Source: Okibacterium fritillariae | GTDB lineage: Bacteria > Actinomycetota > Actinomycetes > Actinomycetales > Microbacteriaceae | Length of the DNA stretch: 64,000 bases | Assembly (NCBI RefSeq): GCF_900167575.1 | Contig: NZ_FUZP01000002.1 | Location: forward strand, 556,524-620,523 | Reading direction: 5' to 3' | Shown here: piece by piece, positions 17,763-28,080 of the stretch | How the letters are laid out: each line of letters starts with the position of its first letter | Position numbering within the stretch: the first letter of the stretch is position 1 | Program-made: the position numbers and the translations under genes | The notes under the pieces: generated by a model | Database searches by the model: none | Seen by the model: only the letters and a program-made list of their open reading frames with translations | What the model was told of the DNA's origin: nothing

Positions 17763-19439
17763 ATGCCCGTTTCCGTATACGAACCGCCGGCTCTCGAACC
17801 CGGCACACTCCGCGTCATCCCGATCGGCGGTCTCGGCGAGATCGGCCGAAACATGACCATGTTCGAGATCGACGGCAAGATCCTCATCGTCGACTGCGGC
17901 GTGCTCTTCCCCGAGGAGCACCAGCCGGGCGTCGACCTGATCCTGCCCGATTTCAGCCCCATCAAGGATCGCCTCGGCGACATCGTGGGCGTCGTGTTGA
18001 CGCACGGCCACGAAGACCACATCGGCGCCGTTCCCTACCTGCTGCGTCTGCGCAACGACATCCCGCTCATCGGCTCCGGGCTCACCCTCGCGCTCGTCGA
18101 GGCGAAGCTCAAAGAGCACCGCATCAAGCCGTACAGCCTCACCGTGACCGAGGGTCAGACCGAGAAGCTCGGCCCGTTCGACCTCGAATTCGTGGCCGTC
18201 AACCACTCCATTCCGGATGCCCTCGCCGTCGCCATCTCGACGAGCGCCGGCACGGTGCTCGCCACGGGTGACTTCAAGATGGACCAGCTGCCGCTCGACG
18301 GCCGCCTGACCGACCTGCGGGCGTTCGCGCGCCTCGGCGAGAAGGGCATCGACCTGTTCATGGTCGACTCCACCAACGCCGATGTTCCCGGCTTCACGCC
18401 GCTCGAATCATCCATCGGGCCCGTGCTCGACCAGGTCATCCAGAAGGCCACGCGCCGCGTCGTCGTCGCCAGCTTCTCATCGCACGTGCACCGCGTGCAG
18501 CAGGTCCTCGACGCGGCCGCCGCCAATGGTCGCCGCGTCGCGTTCCTCGGCCGCAGCATGGTGCGCAACATGGGCATCGCCGCCGACCTCGGCTACCTGA
18601 AGGTGCCGAAAGACGTGCTCATCGATTACAAGAAGGCGAAAGACCTTCCCGACGATCGCATCGTCTACATGTCGACGGGTTCGCAGGGCGAGCCCATGGC
18701 CGTCCTCAGCCGCATGGCCAACCTCGACCACGCGATCGAGCCGGGCCCGGGCGACACCGTCATCCTCGCCTCGAGCCTCATCCCCGGCAACGAGAACGCC
18801 GTCTACCGCGTCATCGACGGCCTCACCAAGCTGGGCGCCAACGTCGTGCACAAGGGCAACGCCAAGGTGCACGTCTCCGGCCACGCGGCCGCGGGCGAGC
18901 TGCTCTACTGCTACAACATCCTGAAGCCCAAGAACGTGCTGCCCGTGCACGGCGAATACCGCCACCTCGTGGCCAACGCCAAGCTCGCTATGCAGACCGG
19001 CATCCCCGAAGAGAACACCATCCTCGGCGAAGACGGCACGGTCGTCGACCTCAAGGACGGCGTGGCCAAGGTCGTCGGTCAGCTCGATCTCGGTTTCGTC
19101 TACGTCGACGGCTCGACCGTGGGCGAGATCACCGACGCCGACCTCAAGGACCGCCGCATCCTGGGCGAAGAGGGCTTCATCTCGATCATCGTCGTGGTCG
19201 AGGCTGCGACGGGCAAGGTCGTGGTCGGGCCCGAGATCCACGCGCGTGGTTTCGCCGAGGACGACGCCGTGTTCAACGAGGTCAAACCCAAGATCGTATC
19301 CGCCCTGGCCGAGGCCGCGAAGAGCGGAACGCGCGACCCGCACGCCCTCACGCAGGTCGTGCGTCGCACGGTCGGCCGCTGGGTGAACACGTCTTACCGT
19401 CGCCGCCCCATGATCGTTCCCCTCGTGATCGAGGCGTAG
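17763..19439 (+). CDS. rnj: Ribonuclease J
   Basis: A 558-residue metallo-beta-lactamase/beta-CASP ribonuclease with endo- and 5'-3' exonuclease activity in RNA decay and rRNA processing. The zinc motif HGHEDHIG is near residues 81-88. SFSSHVHRVQQV, HVSGHAAAGELL and LPVHGEYRH are beta-CASP motifs. AAGGAGG lies five bases before the ATG. Together with pnp it forms the RNA-degradation core seen in this window. Confidence 0.96.
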   Translation: MPVSVYEPPALEPGTLRVIPIGGLGEIGRNMTMFEIDGKILIVDCGVLFPEEHQPGVDLILPDFSPIKDRLGDIVGVVLTHGHEDHIGAVPYLLRLRNDIPLIGSGLTLALVEAKLKEHRIKPYSLTVTEGQTEKLGPFDLEFVAVNHSIPDALAVAISTSAGTVLATGDFKMDQLPLDGRLTDLRAFARLGEKGIDLFMVDSTNADVPGFTPLESSIGPVLDQVIQKATRRVVVASFSSHVHRVQQVLDAAAANGRRVAFLGRSMVRNMGIAADLGYLKVPKDVLIDYKKAKDLPDDRIVYMSTGSQGEPMAVLSRMANLDHAIEPGPGDTVILASSLIPGNENAVYRVIDGLTKLGANVVHKGNAKVHVSGHAAAGELLYCYNILKPKNVLPVHGEYRHLVANAKLAMQTGIPEENTILGEDGTVVDLKDGVAKVVGQLDLGFVYVDGSTVGEITDADLKDRRILGEEGFISIIVVVEAATGKVVVGPEIHARGFAEDDAVFNEVKPKIVSALAEAAKSGTRDPHALTQVVRRTVGRWVNTSYRRRPMIVPLVIEA

Positions 19440-19832
19440 AGACGCTTCTCGTTCGATGCCCCGCCGGTCTGCATGACGGCGGGGCATCGTCGTGTGCGCT
19501 GAGCGACGAGACGAACGCGGGGTGGGTCGGTGCCGCGATCCTGCGCGACACGCCGCACCTCGGCAACTTCGTCCGAGGCCGCCGTTCGTGCAGAGAGACA
19601 CGCCTCGCCCGATATTGCGGGGTAGTTCGGGTTGCCATCGTCGTCGGCCCGATCTGGGGGCACGCGTCAGGCCCGTTCGGCCCGCGCGGCCGCAACCATG
19701 CTGGCTACGATCGAGCCACGGATATTCGCCCGCACAGCGGTGATCGGCTTCCGTCACCAGTCCGGCCTCACGGCGCGGGCGAGCCGGAAAATCTTCGGCG
19801 GGGGAGAGCCTTCGGGCCGTGAGGGGAACGTT
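19440..19832. other. Intergenic gap between rnj and the adaptor-protein gene
   Basis: Apart from the terminator at 19454-19489, nothing clear is seen. Open frames on both strands here resemble no known family. A TACGAT at 19706-19711 could be a -10 for the next operon but lacks a -35. Confidence 0.5.
19454..19489 (+). terminator. rnj terminator
   Basis: A perfect 13-bp stem (19454-19466 with 19477-19489) and a 10-base loop, without a U tract. Confidence 0.82.
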
Positions 19833-20894
19833 ATGGGTGGGTGGCGACGGATCATTCTGCCGATCGTGCGGGTGGTGCTGGTGGCGGCGATCGCGGTCGC
19901 CCTGGTGAAGATCGCTTTCTTCCCCGATGCGTCTGCCGAAAGCACACCGGCCGAGGCTTCGGCATCGATCGAAGAGCCCGTCGTGACGGCGCAGGTGTCG
20001 TCTCTCGAGAATGCGCTCACGGTGCCGGCGAGCGTGCGGGCCGATACGGCCGTCGATGCCAAGGCGACGTTGCAGGGCACCGTGTCCGAGCTCACGGTCA
20101 CGGTCGGCCAGAAGGTGGCGGCGGGCGAACGCATCGGCGCCGTGCGCCAGGAGACTCCCGTCGACCCGGTGACTCGCGTCGCTCCTGACGGCACCGAGAC
20201 CGTCGTGCCGCAGAAGCCCAAGGTGGTTGCCGAGGCGATCGTCGCACCGGCGGCGGGAACGATCAGTGCCCTTTCCGTCATTCAGAAGCAAGATGTCGCG
20301 GTGGGCGACGTCGTCGCCACGATCACGCCGGATGCCTTCGTCGTGCAGGGTTCCTTGAAACCCAAAGACCTCTATCGCCTGTCATCGATTCCGGGCGAGG
20401 CAAGTGTGAGCCTGAAGGGCGGCCCGGGCGAGTTCACCTGCACCTCACTGCGGATAGCCACGCCTGCCGCCTCGGGCGACGGGTCGGCCGCGAACGGAGC
20501 GGACCCATCTGCCGGTGCCGCGGGTGGCGACGGCGCGTCGACGGCGCTGACCTGCCGCGTTCCGGTGGAGGTTCGGGTGTTCTCGGGCCTGACGGGAGCG
20601 CTCACCATCCAGGCCGGTTCGGCGGAGAACGTCGTGACGCTGCCGACGACAGCCGTGAAAGGCAACGCCGACAGCGGGTCGGTGTGGGTGCAGAATGCCG
20701 AGGGCGGTGCCGAGGAGCGCCCGGTGAAGCTCGGCATCACCGATGGGGTCCAGATCCAGATCGTCGAAGGCATCGCCGAGGGTGACACCGTCTACGAATT
20801 CGTTCCCGGCACGGACGTGACCGACCCGGAGTCGACCGGGTGCGCACTCCAGCCCGACGGCACGGAGGTTTGCGAGGACGGTCTCGTCCCGTGA
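19833..20894 (+). CDS. HlyD/RND-like periplasmic adaptor protein of an ABC exporter
   Basis: A 353-residue protein with one N-terminal membrane anchor (about 8-28) and an extracytoplasmic part. It contains two biotinyl-lipoyl-like half motifs (ATLQGTVSELTVTVGQKVAAGERIG and IVAPAAGTISALSV in family terms) and a late beta-barrel region (IQIVEGIAEGDTVYEF). It overlaps the ATPase gene by four bases. Adaptors of this type pair with MacB-like transporters to move peptides, antibiotics or lipids across the cell surface. No TolC-like partner is expected in a Gram-positive organism. The ATG has GAGGGGAA upstream. Confidence 0.8.
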   Translation: MGGWRRIILPIVRVVLVAAIAVALVKIAFFPDASAESTPAEASASIEEPVVTAQVSSLENALTVPASVRADTAVDAKATLQGTVSELTVTVGQKVAAGERIGAVRQETPVDPVTRVAPDGTETVVPQKPKVVAEAIVAPAAGTISALSVIQKQDVAVGDVVATITPDAFVVQGSLKPKDLYRLSSIPGEASVSLKGGPGEFTCTSLRIATPAASGDGSAANGADPSAGAAGGDGASTALTCRVPVEVRVFSGLTGALTIQAGSAENVVTLPTTAVKGNADSGSVWVQNAEGGAEERPVKLGITDGVQIQIVEGIAEGDTVYEFVPGTDVTDPESTGCALQPDGTEVCEDGLVP

Positions 20895-21580
20895 GTCTCG
20901 TCGCTGCAGAGGGCATCGGGCGTGTCATTGAGCGCGTCGACGACGAACCCCTCACGATCCTCACCGATGTCTCACTCCGGGTCGAGCCGGGCGAGCGCGT
21001 CTCGATCGTCGGCCGATCGGGATCGGGCAAGTCGACCCTCCTCAATCTGCTCGGCATGCTCGATCTTCCGACGAGTGGTCGCCTCGAGATCGCGGGGGAG
21101 GACGTCCTCTCGATGTCGAGTCGCAGACGCGACCGGTTGCGGGGCGCGAACATCGGCTTCGTGTTCCAGCAGTTCAATCTGCTCGACGGGCGGACCGCCT
21201 CCGAAAACGTGCAGATGCCGCTTGTCTACGCCGGTGGCTCGAGTTATTGGCGGCGCGAAGCCATGGCCGACGACATGCTCGACCGGGTGGGTTTGTCCCA
21301 CCGACGCCGGTCACTGCCGCAGAGCCTTTCGGGCGGTGAGCAGCAGCGTGTCGCAATCGCCCGCGCCTTGGTGAGGCGACCGCGCCTCATCCTTGCCGAC
21401 GAACCCACCGGCGCGCTCGACGTCGACACGGGCATCTCGATCATGGATCTGCTCGACGAGATCGTCGCCGAAGAACAATCGGCCAGCATCACCATCACCC
21501 ACGATCCGGCAATTGCGGCGCTCAGTGAACGCCATTACCGTTTGGCATCCGGGTCGCTCGATGAGGCGGTGTTCGCATGA
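20891..21580 (+). CDS. MacB/LolD-type ABC transporter ATP-binding protein
   Basis: A 229-residue ATPase. Walker A GRSGSGKST, Q-loop VFQQFNLL, signature [15 protein letters not shown], Walker B LILADEPTGALD and the switch THD are all intact. The LLD..TASENV motif region is typical of MacB/FtsE-type ATPases. The GTG start overlaps the adaptor gene (GTGA), and the stop overlaps the permease start (ATGA). Confidence 0.93.
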   Translation: MSLVAAEGIGRVIERVDDEPLTILTDVSLRVEPGERVSIVGRSGSGKSTLLNLLGMLDLPTSGRLEIAGEDVLSMSSRRRDRLRGANIGFVFQQFNLLDGRTASENVQMPLVYAGGSSYWRREAMADDMLDRVGLSHRRRSLPQSLSGGEQQRVAIARALVRRPRLILADEPTGALDVDTGISIMDLLDEIVAEEQSASITITHDPAIAALSERHYRLASGSLDEAVFA

Positions 21581-22803
21581 ATGCGATGGTGACGAGCGTT
21601 CTCGGCGTCCTGGTCGAGGCCTGGCAGGAGATCCGCGTGCACCGTGCGCGGGTGCTTCTCTCGCTCCTCGGTGTGGCCATCGCCGTCTGCGCGCTGAGCG
21701 CATCGGTCGCGGCGGCGAGCCTCGCGCAGCAGGCCATCGCCGAGCAGAATGAGGTGTCGGGCGGTCGCGATGCCACGTTGTCCATCAACGCCTATCCCTC
21801 GGATGCCTCGCCCGCAGCCCTGGACGCGATCGACGAGGCGTGGGCGAAGTCGGTCGAGCGCCACCGCATGGACTTCGTCTCGAACGTTACCAACACCGGT
21901 CTCTCGGTGCGCTTCCCGAGTGGAGCGGTCGAGACGAATGTCACGATCGTCAACCCGTCTTACCTCGAAATGCATCGGGTGCGCCTCACGGACGGCACCT
22001 GGTTCGCCGCGGATGACGATGAGCGGCTGGTGCCGGCCGTCGTCGTCGACGAGCACTTCTATGAAGCTCTCGGGTCGCCGCCGCTCGACAGCCATCCCGT
22101 GACATCCATCGACGGTGACCCGGCGCACCGCGTCGTCGTGATCGGCACCTTCACACCGCCCTATGACATGGGCATGCCGGCGGCTTACATCCTGCCCGAT
22201 GGTGCCGAGAGGGTGTTGCCGCATGACGCGCTGGCGGCCAGCGGGCGCACATTCGAGGCGTGGGTTCCGCCGGCCGATATCGACGTCTTGATGGGCCAGC
22301 TCGAGGCCGAGATGCGGGCGTCCCTCGGGTCGTCGGTGAGCGTCGACGTCTCACGCACCGACGCGGCCGCTTATACGAACGGGGAAGACCCCCTGCTCCC
22401 GCTGCGCATGTTGACCAACGCCGTCGCCGTGGTCATCCTCGTCCTCGGCGCTCTGAGCCTTCTGAACATCTCCGTTGTCACCATGCGGCAGCGCATCCGC
22501 GAGGTGGGCATCCGGCGCAGCTTCGGGGCATCGTCCGCGCGCGTTTTCTCGGCGGTGCTCCTCGAGAGTGTGCTGGGCACGCTGGTCGCGGGGTTCGCCG
22601 GCGTCACCGCCGCCGTCCTCATCCTGAGCATGCCGTCCGTGCGCGAACTCTTTGCGGCGGGAGGCCTGAGCGACCCGCCTCCGTTCCCCATGGATGCCGC
22701 GTTCCTCGGAATCGGTTCGGCGCTCGCCGTGGGGGTGCTTGCCGGGGCCCTGCCTGCGACGATCGCTGTGCGGGTCAAAGTGATCGATGCGATCCGGTCA
22801 TGA
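21577..22803 (+). CDS. MacB/FtsX-family ABC transporter permease
   Basis: A 408-residue permease with the family order: one membrane helix near residues 20-45, a large extracytoplasmic MacB_PCD-like domain (about 50-275), then three C-terminal helices with an [18 protein letters not shown] coupling segment. It completes a three-gene adaptor/ATPase/permease operon. The exported compound is unknown. Its stop overlaps an alternative upstream start of ftsK. Confidence 0.9.
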   Translation: MNAMVTSVLGVLVEAWQEIRVHRARVLLSLLGVAIAVCALSASVAAASLAQQAIAEQNEVSGGRDATLSINAYPSDASPAALDAIDEAWAKSVERHRMDFVSNVTNTGLSVRFPSGAVETNVTIVNPSYLEMHRVRLTDGTWFAADDDERLVPAVVVDEHFYEALGSPPLDSHPVTSIDGDPAHRVVVIGTFTPPYDMGMPAAYILPDGAERVLPHDALAASGRTFEAWVPPADIDVLMGQLEAEMRASLGSSVSVDVSRTDAAAYTNGEDPLLPLRMLTNAVAVVILVLGALSLLNISVVTMRQRIREVGIRRSFGASSARVFSAVLLESVLGTLVAGFAGVTAAVLILSMPSVRELFAAGGLSDPPPFPMDAAFLGIGSALAVGVLAGALPATIAVRVKVIDAIRS

Positions 22804-22849
22804 TGGCCGACCGGCCGCGTCAATCCGGACGAACGACGGTGGTGCGGGC

Positions 22850-22855
22850 TACCGT
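22850..22855 (+). promoter_or_regulatory. -10 element for leaderless ftsK
   Basis: TACCGT ends seven bases before the ATG at 22863, which favours this start over the in-frame ATG at 22803. Confidence 0.5.
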
Positions 22856-22862
22856 GGACGGT

Positions 22863-25856
22863 ATGGCTCCGAGTACAGCACCGACGGGCCGCGGCCGCAC
22901 GAAGGCTAGCGGCAGTGCGTCCAGCGCGCCCAAGAAGGGTGCGGCGAAATCATCGGCGTCCCCACGAACCGCGTCGGGTGGTGCGGCAGCCAAGGGGTCC
23001 GCCACCAAGACCGCAGCGGCGGCGAGCAAGACATCCTCCCGCACCGTCGCCTACCCGACCGCCGACGAGCAGTCTCCGAGCACCAACATCCTGGCCCGAG
23101 CCTGGATGGGCCTGGCCCACCTCGCGGGCGGTGGTGCACGCGCTTTCGGCCCGGAGAACCTCGCCAGGGACGAGCGCCGCGACGGCGTCCCCTTCTTCCT
23201 TCTCCTTCTCGCCATCGCGGGAGTCGTCATCGAGTGGTTCGGCGTCAACGACCCCGTCGCGCAAAACCTCGACGCCTACACGTTCGGCGGCATTTTCGGC
23301 CGCGCGGCATTCATCATGCCCATCGTCATGTTCGCCCTGGCCGTGTGGTTGTTCCGTCACCCGAGCTCGGTCAACGACAACGGCCGCATCGGCATCGGCG
23401 TCGGACTCGCGGTCGTCTCGATCTCCGGGCTCTGCCATTCGTTCTCGGCGCTGCCCAACCCGAGCGACGGCATGCCCGCCCTCGCGGCGGCCGGTGGCGT
23501 CATCGGCTGGATGGCGGGGGCCCCACTCACGGCGTTGCTCACGCCCGTCGGCTCCGGCATCATCCTGTCGCTGCTGCTCCTGCTCAGCCTCTTCATCATC
23601 ACCAAGACGCCACCCAACAAGGTCGGCCAGCGCTTCCGCGAGCTTTATGCGTGGATGTTCGGCACCGACGTCGTCGAGACCGCCGAGCGCGATGCGGCCA
23701 AGCGTTCCGCTCCGTCCGACGATGACGACGCGTCCGACGCTGCCGACACGGACTCACTTCCGTGGTGGCGACGCAACAAGAACCAGCGCGAAGAAGACCC
23801 CGACTTCGAGGCGTCATCGGACGACGCCGTCACCGAGTTGTTGGGGGGCAAGGCGGGCCGTGGCGTCGGTGGCTTCGACACGGCGCTCGAGCAGCCCGAC
23901 AACGATCGTCCCGCGCCCGTCGTGCCCGCCGCGCCTCTGCCGACTGACGAGGGCATGACGGCCGTCATCGGCGACCTCTCCCGGGCCGAAGCCGCTCTCG
24001 GAGAATGGGAACAGTCGAAGCGCCTGGCGAGTGCGGGCGGGTCGACGCCCAGCACCTCAGGCCTGCGCGACGACGGCCCCGAGAGCGTCACCGAGGTGTT
24101 GCCCGGCATGGGCAGCATCGGCCTGCTCGACGAAGACGGCCTCGGCACGCCCGAACCGTCCGACTCGCCCGAAAACCCCTATCGACTGCCCTCTGTCACG
24201 ACACTCGCCGCGGGTGAACCCGCAAAGCAGCGGTCCGAAGCCAACGACGATGTCGTTCGAGCCATCACCGAGGTCCTGACACAGTTCAGCGTCGACGCGC
24301 GGGTCACCGGCTTCTCGCGGGGCCCGACCGTCACGCAGTACGAGATCGAACTCGGCCCGGGTGTCAAGGTCGAGCGGGTCACGGCTCTCTCGAAGAACCT
24401 CTCCTACGCCGTCGCGTCGAACGAGGTCCGCATCCTGTCGCCCATCCCGGGCAAATCGGCCATCGGTGTCGAGATCCCGAACAGCGACCGCGAGATCGTC
24501 ACGCTCGGCGATGTGCTCCGCTCCGGCGCCGCCGTCAAGAGCACGCACCCGATGACGATCGGCGTGGGCAAAGACGTGGGCGGCGGATATGTCGTCGCCA
24601 ACCTCGCCAAGATGCCTCACCTTCTGGTCGCTGGAAGCACGGGCTCGGGTAAGTCCAGCTTCGTCAACTCCATGATCACGAGCCTCCTCATGCGGGCCAA
24701 GCCCAACGAAGTACGCATGGTGCTCATCGACCCCAAGCGCGTCGAGCTCGCCCCCTACGCCGGTGTGCCCCACCTCATCACGCCCATCATCACGAACCCG
24801 AAGAAGGCCGCCGAAGCGCTGCAGTGGGTCGTCAAAGAGATGGACATGCGATACGACGACCTGGCATCGTTCGGTTTCCGCCACATCGACGACTTCAACA
24901 AGGCCGTCGTCAACGACGAGATCGTCCTGCCCGCCGGCAGCGAGCGTGTGCTCAAGCCCTACCCCTACCTGCTCGTCGTCGTCGACGAGCTCGCCGACCT
25001 CATGCTCGTTGCCCCGCGCGATGTCGAAGAGTCGATCGTGCGCATTACGCAGCTGGCGCGAGCATCCGGCATCCACCTCGTCCTCGCCACGCAGCGCCCG
25101 TCGGTCGACGTGGTCACGGGTCTGATCAAGGCCAACGTGCCGTCTCGACTGGCCTTCGCCGTGACGAGCGTCACCGATTCGCGGGTCATCCTCGACCAGC
25201 CGGGTGCCGACAAGCTCATCGGCCAGGGCGACGGCCTGTTCTTGCCCATGGGCACGTCCAAGGCTATTCGTGTGCAGGGTGCCTGGGTGAACGAGGCCGA
25301 GATCGAAAAGGTCGTCAAACACGTCACGCAACAGGCCCGCCCCGATTATCGCAAAGACGTCGAGGCCGTGGTCGAGCGCAAGGAGATCGACGCCGATATC
25401 GGAGACGACCTCGAGTTGCTCCTGGCAGCGGCCGAGCTCGTCGTCTCGACGCAATTCGGTTCGACCTCGATGCTGCAGCGCAAGTTGCGCGTCGGTTTTG
25501 CCAAGGCTGGTCGCCTCATGGACCTCATGGAATCCCGCGACATCGTGGGCCCCTCCGAGGGTTCCAAGGCCCGCGATGTGCTGGTAACGGCCGAGCAACT
25601 GCCCGCTTTGATGGCGCGCATCAAGGGAGAAGACGGCCCGTCGGCGCCGTCCTTCACGCCGCCGTCCGCGAACAACGGGGGTGCTGCAGGAATGGCTTCC
25701 GGGGCTGCCTCCACATCCCAGGGCTCGCCCCACAGCGACCCCGACGATTCGGATGACCGCTACCACGACGATCCGGTCGCGCGAATGTCTCACGGGTATC
25801 CTGAGGTCGAGGGCGAACCCGATGAAGACGCCTGGCAGCTGACCGGCAGGGAGTAA
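22863..25856 (+). CDS. ftsK: DNA translocase FtsK
   Basis: A 997-residue protein of the septal DNA pump that clears chromosome dimers and DNA trapped at division. The order is: an Ala/Ser/Lys-rich start; four membrane helices (about 95-255); an acidic linker; an alpha/beta motor domain with Walker A GSTGSGKS at about 591-598; a Walker B region VVVDELADL and [11 protein letters not shown]; and a C-terminal winged-helix gamma domain ([19 protein letters not shown]). A Ser/Pro/Asp-rich tail follows. An upstream ATG at 22803 would add 20 residues. Confidence 0.96.
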   Translation: MAPSTAPTGRGRTKASGSASSAPKKGAAKSSASPRTASGGAAAKGSATKTAAAASKTSSRTVAYPTADEQSPSTNILARAWMGLAHLAGGGARAFGPENLARDERRDGVPFFLLLLAIAGVVIEWFGVNDPVAQNLDAYTFGGIFGRAAFIMPIVMFALAVWLFRHPSSVNDNGRIGIGVGLAVVSISGLCHSFSALPNPSDGMPALAAAGGVIGWMAGAPLTALLTPVGSGIILSLLLLLSLFIITKTPPNKVGQRFRELYAWMFGTDVVETAERDAAKRSAPSDDDDASDAADTDSLPWWRRNKNQREEDPDFEASSDDAVTELLGGKAGRGVGGFDTALEQPDNDRPAPVVPAAPLPTDEGMTAVIGDLSRAEAALGEWEQSKRLASAGGSTPSTSGLRDDGPESVTEVLPGMGSIGLLDEDGLGTPEPSDSPENPYRLPSVTTLAAGEPAKQRSEANDDVVRAITEVLTQFSVDARVTGFSRGPTVTQYEIELGPGVKVERVTALSKNLSYAVASNEVRILSPIPGKSAIGVEIPNSDREIVTLGDVLRSGAAVKSTHPMTIGVGKDVGGGYVVANLAKMPHLLVAGSTGSGKSSFVNSMITSLLMRAKPNEVRMVLIDPKRVELAPYAGVPHLITPIITNPKKAAEALQWVVKEMDMRYDDLASFGFRHIDDFNKAVVNDEIVLPAGSERVLKPYPYLLVVVDELADLMLVAPRDVEESIVRITQLARASGIHLVLATQRPSVDVVTGLIKANVPSRLAFAVTSVTDSRVILDQPGADKLIGQGDGLFLPMGTSKAIRVQGAWVNEAEIEKVVKHVTQQARPDYRKDVEAVVERKEIDADIGDDLELLLAAAELVVSTQFGSTSMLQRKLRVGFAKAGRLMDLMESRDIVGPSEGSKARDVLVTAEQLPALMARIKGEDGPSAPSFTPPSANNGGAAGMASGAASTSQGSPHSDPDDSDDRYHDDPVARMSHGYPEVEGEPDEDAWQLTGRE

Positions 25857-25859
25857 CAC

Positions 25860-26483
25860 ATGGCGTCACGCGACGCGTCGTTCGAACAGGGCGGCCAGCC
25901 TATCCGCGATCCGGCTGCTCGGCCGTCCAACCTCAACCTGCCGAATGCCATCACGGTGGCCCGCATCATTCTGGCCCCGATCTTCGTCTGGCTCTTGTTG
26001 GCCGACAACGGCGAGAACGGCACGCTGCGGTGGGTCGCCGGCATCCTCTTCATTCTGGCGATCGCCACGGATGGCATCGACGGCGCGATCGCCCGCCGCC
26101 GCAACCTGGTCACCGATCTGGGCAAGCTCCTCGACCCCATCGCCGACAAGGTGCTGACGGGAGCCGCCCTGGTGGCCCTGTCGAGTCTCGGAGAGCTTCC
26201 CTGGTTGATCACGGCGGTCGTGCTCGTGCGCGAGGTCGGCGTCACCGTGCACCGCATGATCGTCGCGAGCGACCATGTCGTCGCAGCCGCGTGGATGGGC
26301 AAGCTCAAGACCGTCATGCAGGCGGTCGCCATTTCGCTCGCGCTCCTCCCGCTTGCCGGCGTCGTGGGGGAGTGGGTCGTCGTGCTCAACATCATCACGA
26401 TGACCGCGGCCGTGGTGCTCACGATCGCGAGCGGCATCGACTACGTTCTCACCGAGGTGCGCGGTCGACGCTCCCCGCGGTGA
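25860..26483 (+). CDS. pgsA: CDP-diacylglycerol--glycerol-3-phosphate 3-phosphatidyltransferase
   Basis: Makes phosphatidylglycerophosphate, the precursor of phosphatidylglycerol. The CDP-alcohol phosphotransferase motif D-x2-DG-x2-AR-x8-G-x3-D-x3-D is perfect in the segment from DGIDGAIAR to LDPIADK. Several membrane helices are present in a 207-residue protein. The start lies three bases after the ftsK stop, so it is cotranscribed with ftsK and followed 10 bases later by the cinA-like gene. Confidence 0.95.
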   Translation: MASRDASFEQGGQPIRDPAARPSNLNLPNAITVARIILAPIFVWLLLADNGENGTLRWVAGILFILAIATDGIDGAIARRRNLVTDLGKLLDPIADKVLTGAALVALSSLGELPWLITAVVLVREVGVTVHRMIVASDHVVAAAWMGKLKTVMQAVAISLALLPLAGVVGEWVVVLNIITMTAAVVLTIASGIDYVLTEVRGRRSPR

Positions 26484-26493
26484 CGCTGACGAC

Positions 26494-26988
26494 ATGACTC
26501 GCGCACTCGACTCGGCCGCCATCGTCGCCCTACTGCGTGACAAGGGGTGGTCCATCGCGGTCGCCGAGTCGCTGACGGGTGGCCTTCTCGTCTCGGCCTT
26601 GATCGACACCCCCGGGGCCTCTCGCGCGGTCCGTGGCGGCATCGTGGCATACGACACCCGCCTCAAACACTCGCTCGTGGGCGTCGACGCTCAGCTGCTC
26701 GCTGAGAGCGGCGCCGTTCATCCGGATGTCGCACATCAGCTCGCCGACCGCGTGCGTCATGCCGCCGCCATCGACGGGGCTTCGGCGGATGTCGGCGTCG
26801 GAACCACGGGCGTCGCGGGTCCCGACCCGCAAGACGGTCAACCGGTCGGAACGGTCTTCGTGGGCATCAGCATCCGGGGCGAAGTACATGTCGTCGCTCT
26901 CCAGCTCGAGGGAACGCGCGACGAGATCCGACGCTCGACGGTCGAGCAGGCGCTCCGCGAGCTACGGACCGCGCTCGAGAGGCTCTGA
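26494..26988 (+). CDS. CinA C-terminal family protein, nicotinamide-nucleotide amidohydrolase
   Basis: A 164-residue stand-alone CinA C-terminal domain (PncC type). The core AESLTGGLLVSALIDTPGAS, GGIVAYDTRLKHSLVGV and TGVAGPDPQDGQPVGTVFVG are all present. Such proteins deamidate NMN in pyridine nucleotide recycling. The name cinA is often used in actinobacteria because the gene precedes recA, with possible links to competence or drug tolerance in some species. It is last in the ftsK-pgsA unit. Confidence 0.92.
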   Translation: MTRALDSAAIVALLRDKGWSIAVAESLTGGLLVSALIDTPGASRAVRGGIVAYDTRLKHSLVGVDAQLLAESGAVHPDVAHQLADRVRHAAAIDGASADVGVGTTGVAGPDPQDGQPVGTVFVGISIRGEVHVVALQLEGTRDEIRRSTVEQALRELRTALERL

Positions 26989-27132
26989 ATCGACGTCCGA
27001 TGCGGGCTCGGCGCATTCGGATCCCTACCCGAATAACGAGCTGGAATAGTTCTCGTTTCGGTCGCGTTACAGGTTACTGATTCACAAGAAAAGCCCAGTG
27101 ATCGTGGTTAGTGTTTTTTTCACGGCAGCAGG

Positions 27133-27138
27133 TATTGT
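27133..27138 (+). promoter_or_regulatory. Candidate -10 of the clgR-like gene
   Basis: TATTGT lies about 100 bases before the start, in a locally AT-rich stretch. The -35 is weak. Confidence 0.35.
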
Positions 27139-27240
27139 TAGCCATCCCCGAAGCGCATGCTCCGGCGGTCGAAAGGGCACCAGGCCCGCGGGCTCACGGG
27201 TTTCGTCCCTGAGGTTCAGGGCACAGAGAGGGAGGCTGCA

Positions 27241-27549
27241 ATGGTTTTAGTTCGTCAAGAGATCGGCGACGTTCTTCGCGACTTCCGCCTGCAAAAGGGG
27301 CGCACGCTTCGTCAGGTCGCGAGCAAGGCGAGCGTCGCGCTCGGTTATCTCAGTGAGGTAGAGCGCGGTCAGAAAGAGGCGTCGAGCGAGATTCTCGCCT
27401 CGGTTGCCGAAGCGCTCGAGACTCCGATATCCACAATCATGCGCGAGGTCGGCGATCGCTTGGCCGTCATCGAGGGCATCGATCCGATTCCCGACACCGT
27501 TCCCGACGCTTTCGTCGCCGAACTGGATGCCGATCTGGTCACTCGCTAA
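27241..27549 (+). CDS. clgR: XRE family regulator, ClgR-like
   Basis: A 102-residue protein with an N-terminal helix-turn-helix (LRDFRLQKGRTLRQVASKASVALGYLSEVERGQKEAS pattern, about residues 11-47) and a short C-terminal part. This length, sequence and place between cinA and recA match ClgR, an activator of clp protease genes and of proteostasis and repair genes in actinobacteria. A GAGAGGGAGG ribosome-binding site precedes the ATG. No clear ClgR operator could be picked out by eye. Confidence 0.85.
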   Translation: MVLVRQEIGDVLRDFRLQKGRTLRQVASKASVALGYLSEVERGQKEASSEILASVAEALETPISTIMREVGDRLAVIEGIDPIPDTVPDAFVAELDADLVTR

Positions 27550-27673
27550 ACCGGCCCTCCTCGATTGCCCGGCTTCGGCCTCAGCTTCAGAAACCCCGCC
27601 TGACACCAGGCGGGGTTTCTGCGTTCCCCCGGCGTCGGGTTCTGATCTGGTTCTCACTGTCGGCCGTGCTTGA

Positions 27674-27679
27674 TAGCGT
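27674..27679 (+). promoter_or_regulatory. -10 element for leaderless DUF3046 gene
   Basis: TAGCGT ends seven bases before the GTG at 27687. Confidence 0.5.
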
Positions 27680-27686
27680 TGAGGAC

Positions 27687-27911
27687 GTGAAGCAGAGTGA
27701 GTTCAAGCAAGCGATCGCCGATGAATTCGGTGCCGGCTACGGTCGTGTCCTCGCCGCTGATCTCGTCCTCGGGGATATCGGGTCCCGCACCGCTAACCAG
27801 GCCATTGCCGACGGCGTTCCCCCTCGTGAGGTCTGGCTTGCCCTGTGCCGGGCCACCGATGTGCCTCGCGAGCGCTGGTATGGCGTGGGAACGCCTCCGC
27901 CGCGCGCCTGA
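27687..27911 (+). CDS. DUF3046 family protein
   Basis: A 74-residue actinobacteria-restricted protein of unknown function, usually placed just before recA as here. The conserved body [25 protein letters not shown] and [18 protein letters not shown] is evident. The GTG at 27687 gives the family N-terminus KQSEF. An upstream in-frame start at 27666 would precede the -10 element, so it is not preferred. Confidence 0.85.
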   Translation: MKQSEFKQAIADEFGAGYGRVLAADLVLGDIGSRTANQAIADGVPPREVWLALCRATDVPRERWYGVGTPPPRA

Positions 27912-27918
27912 CACCATT

Positions 27919-27963
27919 ACGTCGTGCTCGTCGCGCTCGTCGTGCTCGTGGTGGCCGTCGCGC
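27919..27963. repeat. Short 9-bp imperfect tandem repeat
   Basis: Five units of the form GTCGTGCTC, degenerate at the end, directly follow the DUF3046 gene. Confidence 0.6.
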
Positions 27964-28058
27964 CCGCTGCGCCCTTTATGCCCGTTGTCGTTCGGGATGC
28001 TTGCGCTCCCGGTACCTTCCCTGCCGAAACGGTATTCGACACGCCCGAACGATTCTCT

Positions 28059-28072
28059 CGAACATCCGTTCG
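28059..28072 (+). promoter_or_regulatory. LexA (SOS) box upstream of recA
   Basis: CGAACATCCGTTCG is a near-perfect match to the Gram-positive/actinobacterial SOS box CGAAC-N4-GTTCG. It overlaps the start of the putative -10/-35 spacer for TAAGCT at 28081-28086, a good position for repression. Confidence 0.85.
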
Positions 28073-28080
28073 GATCGCGC

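Noticed and set aside
19394..19695. Minus-strand frames downstream of rnj
   Set aside because: They overlap the rnj terminator and lack ribosome-binding sites and family motifs.
22803..22862. Longer ftsK start at ATG 22803
   Set aside because: It would precede the -10 element at 22850-22855 and has no ribosome-binding site, though it overlaps the permease stop in a way that could allow coupling; it cannot be fully excluded.
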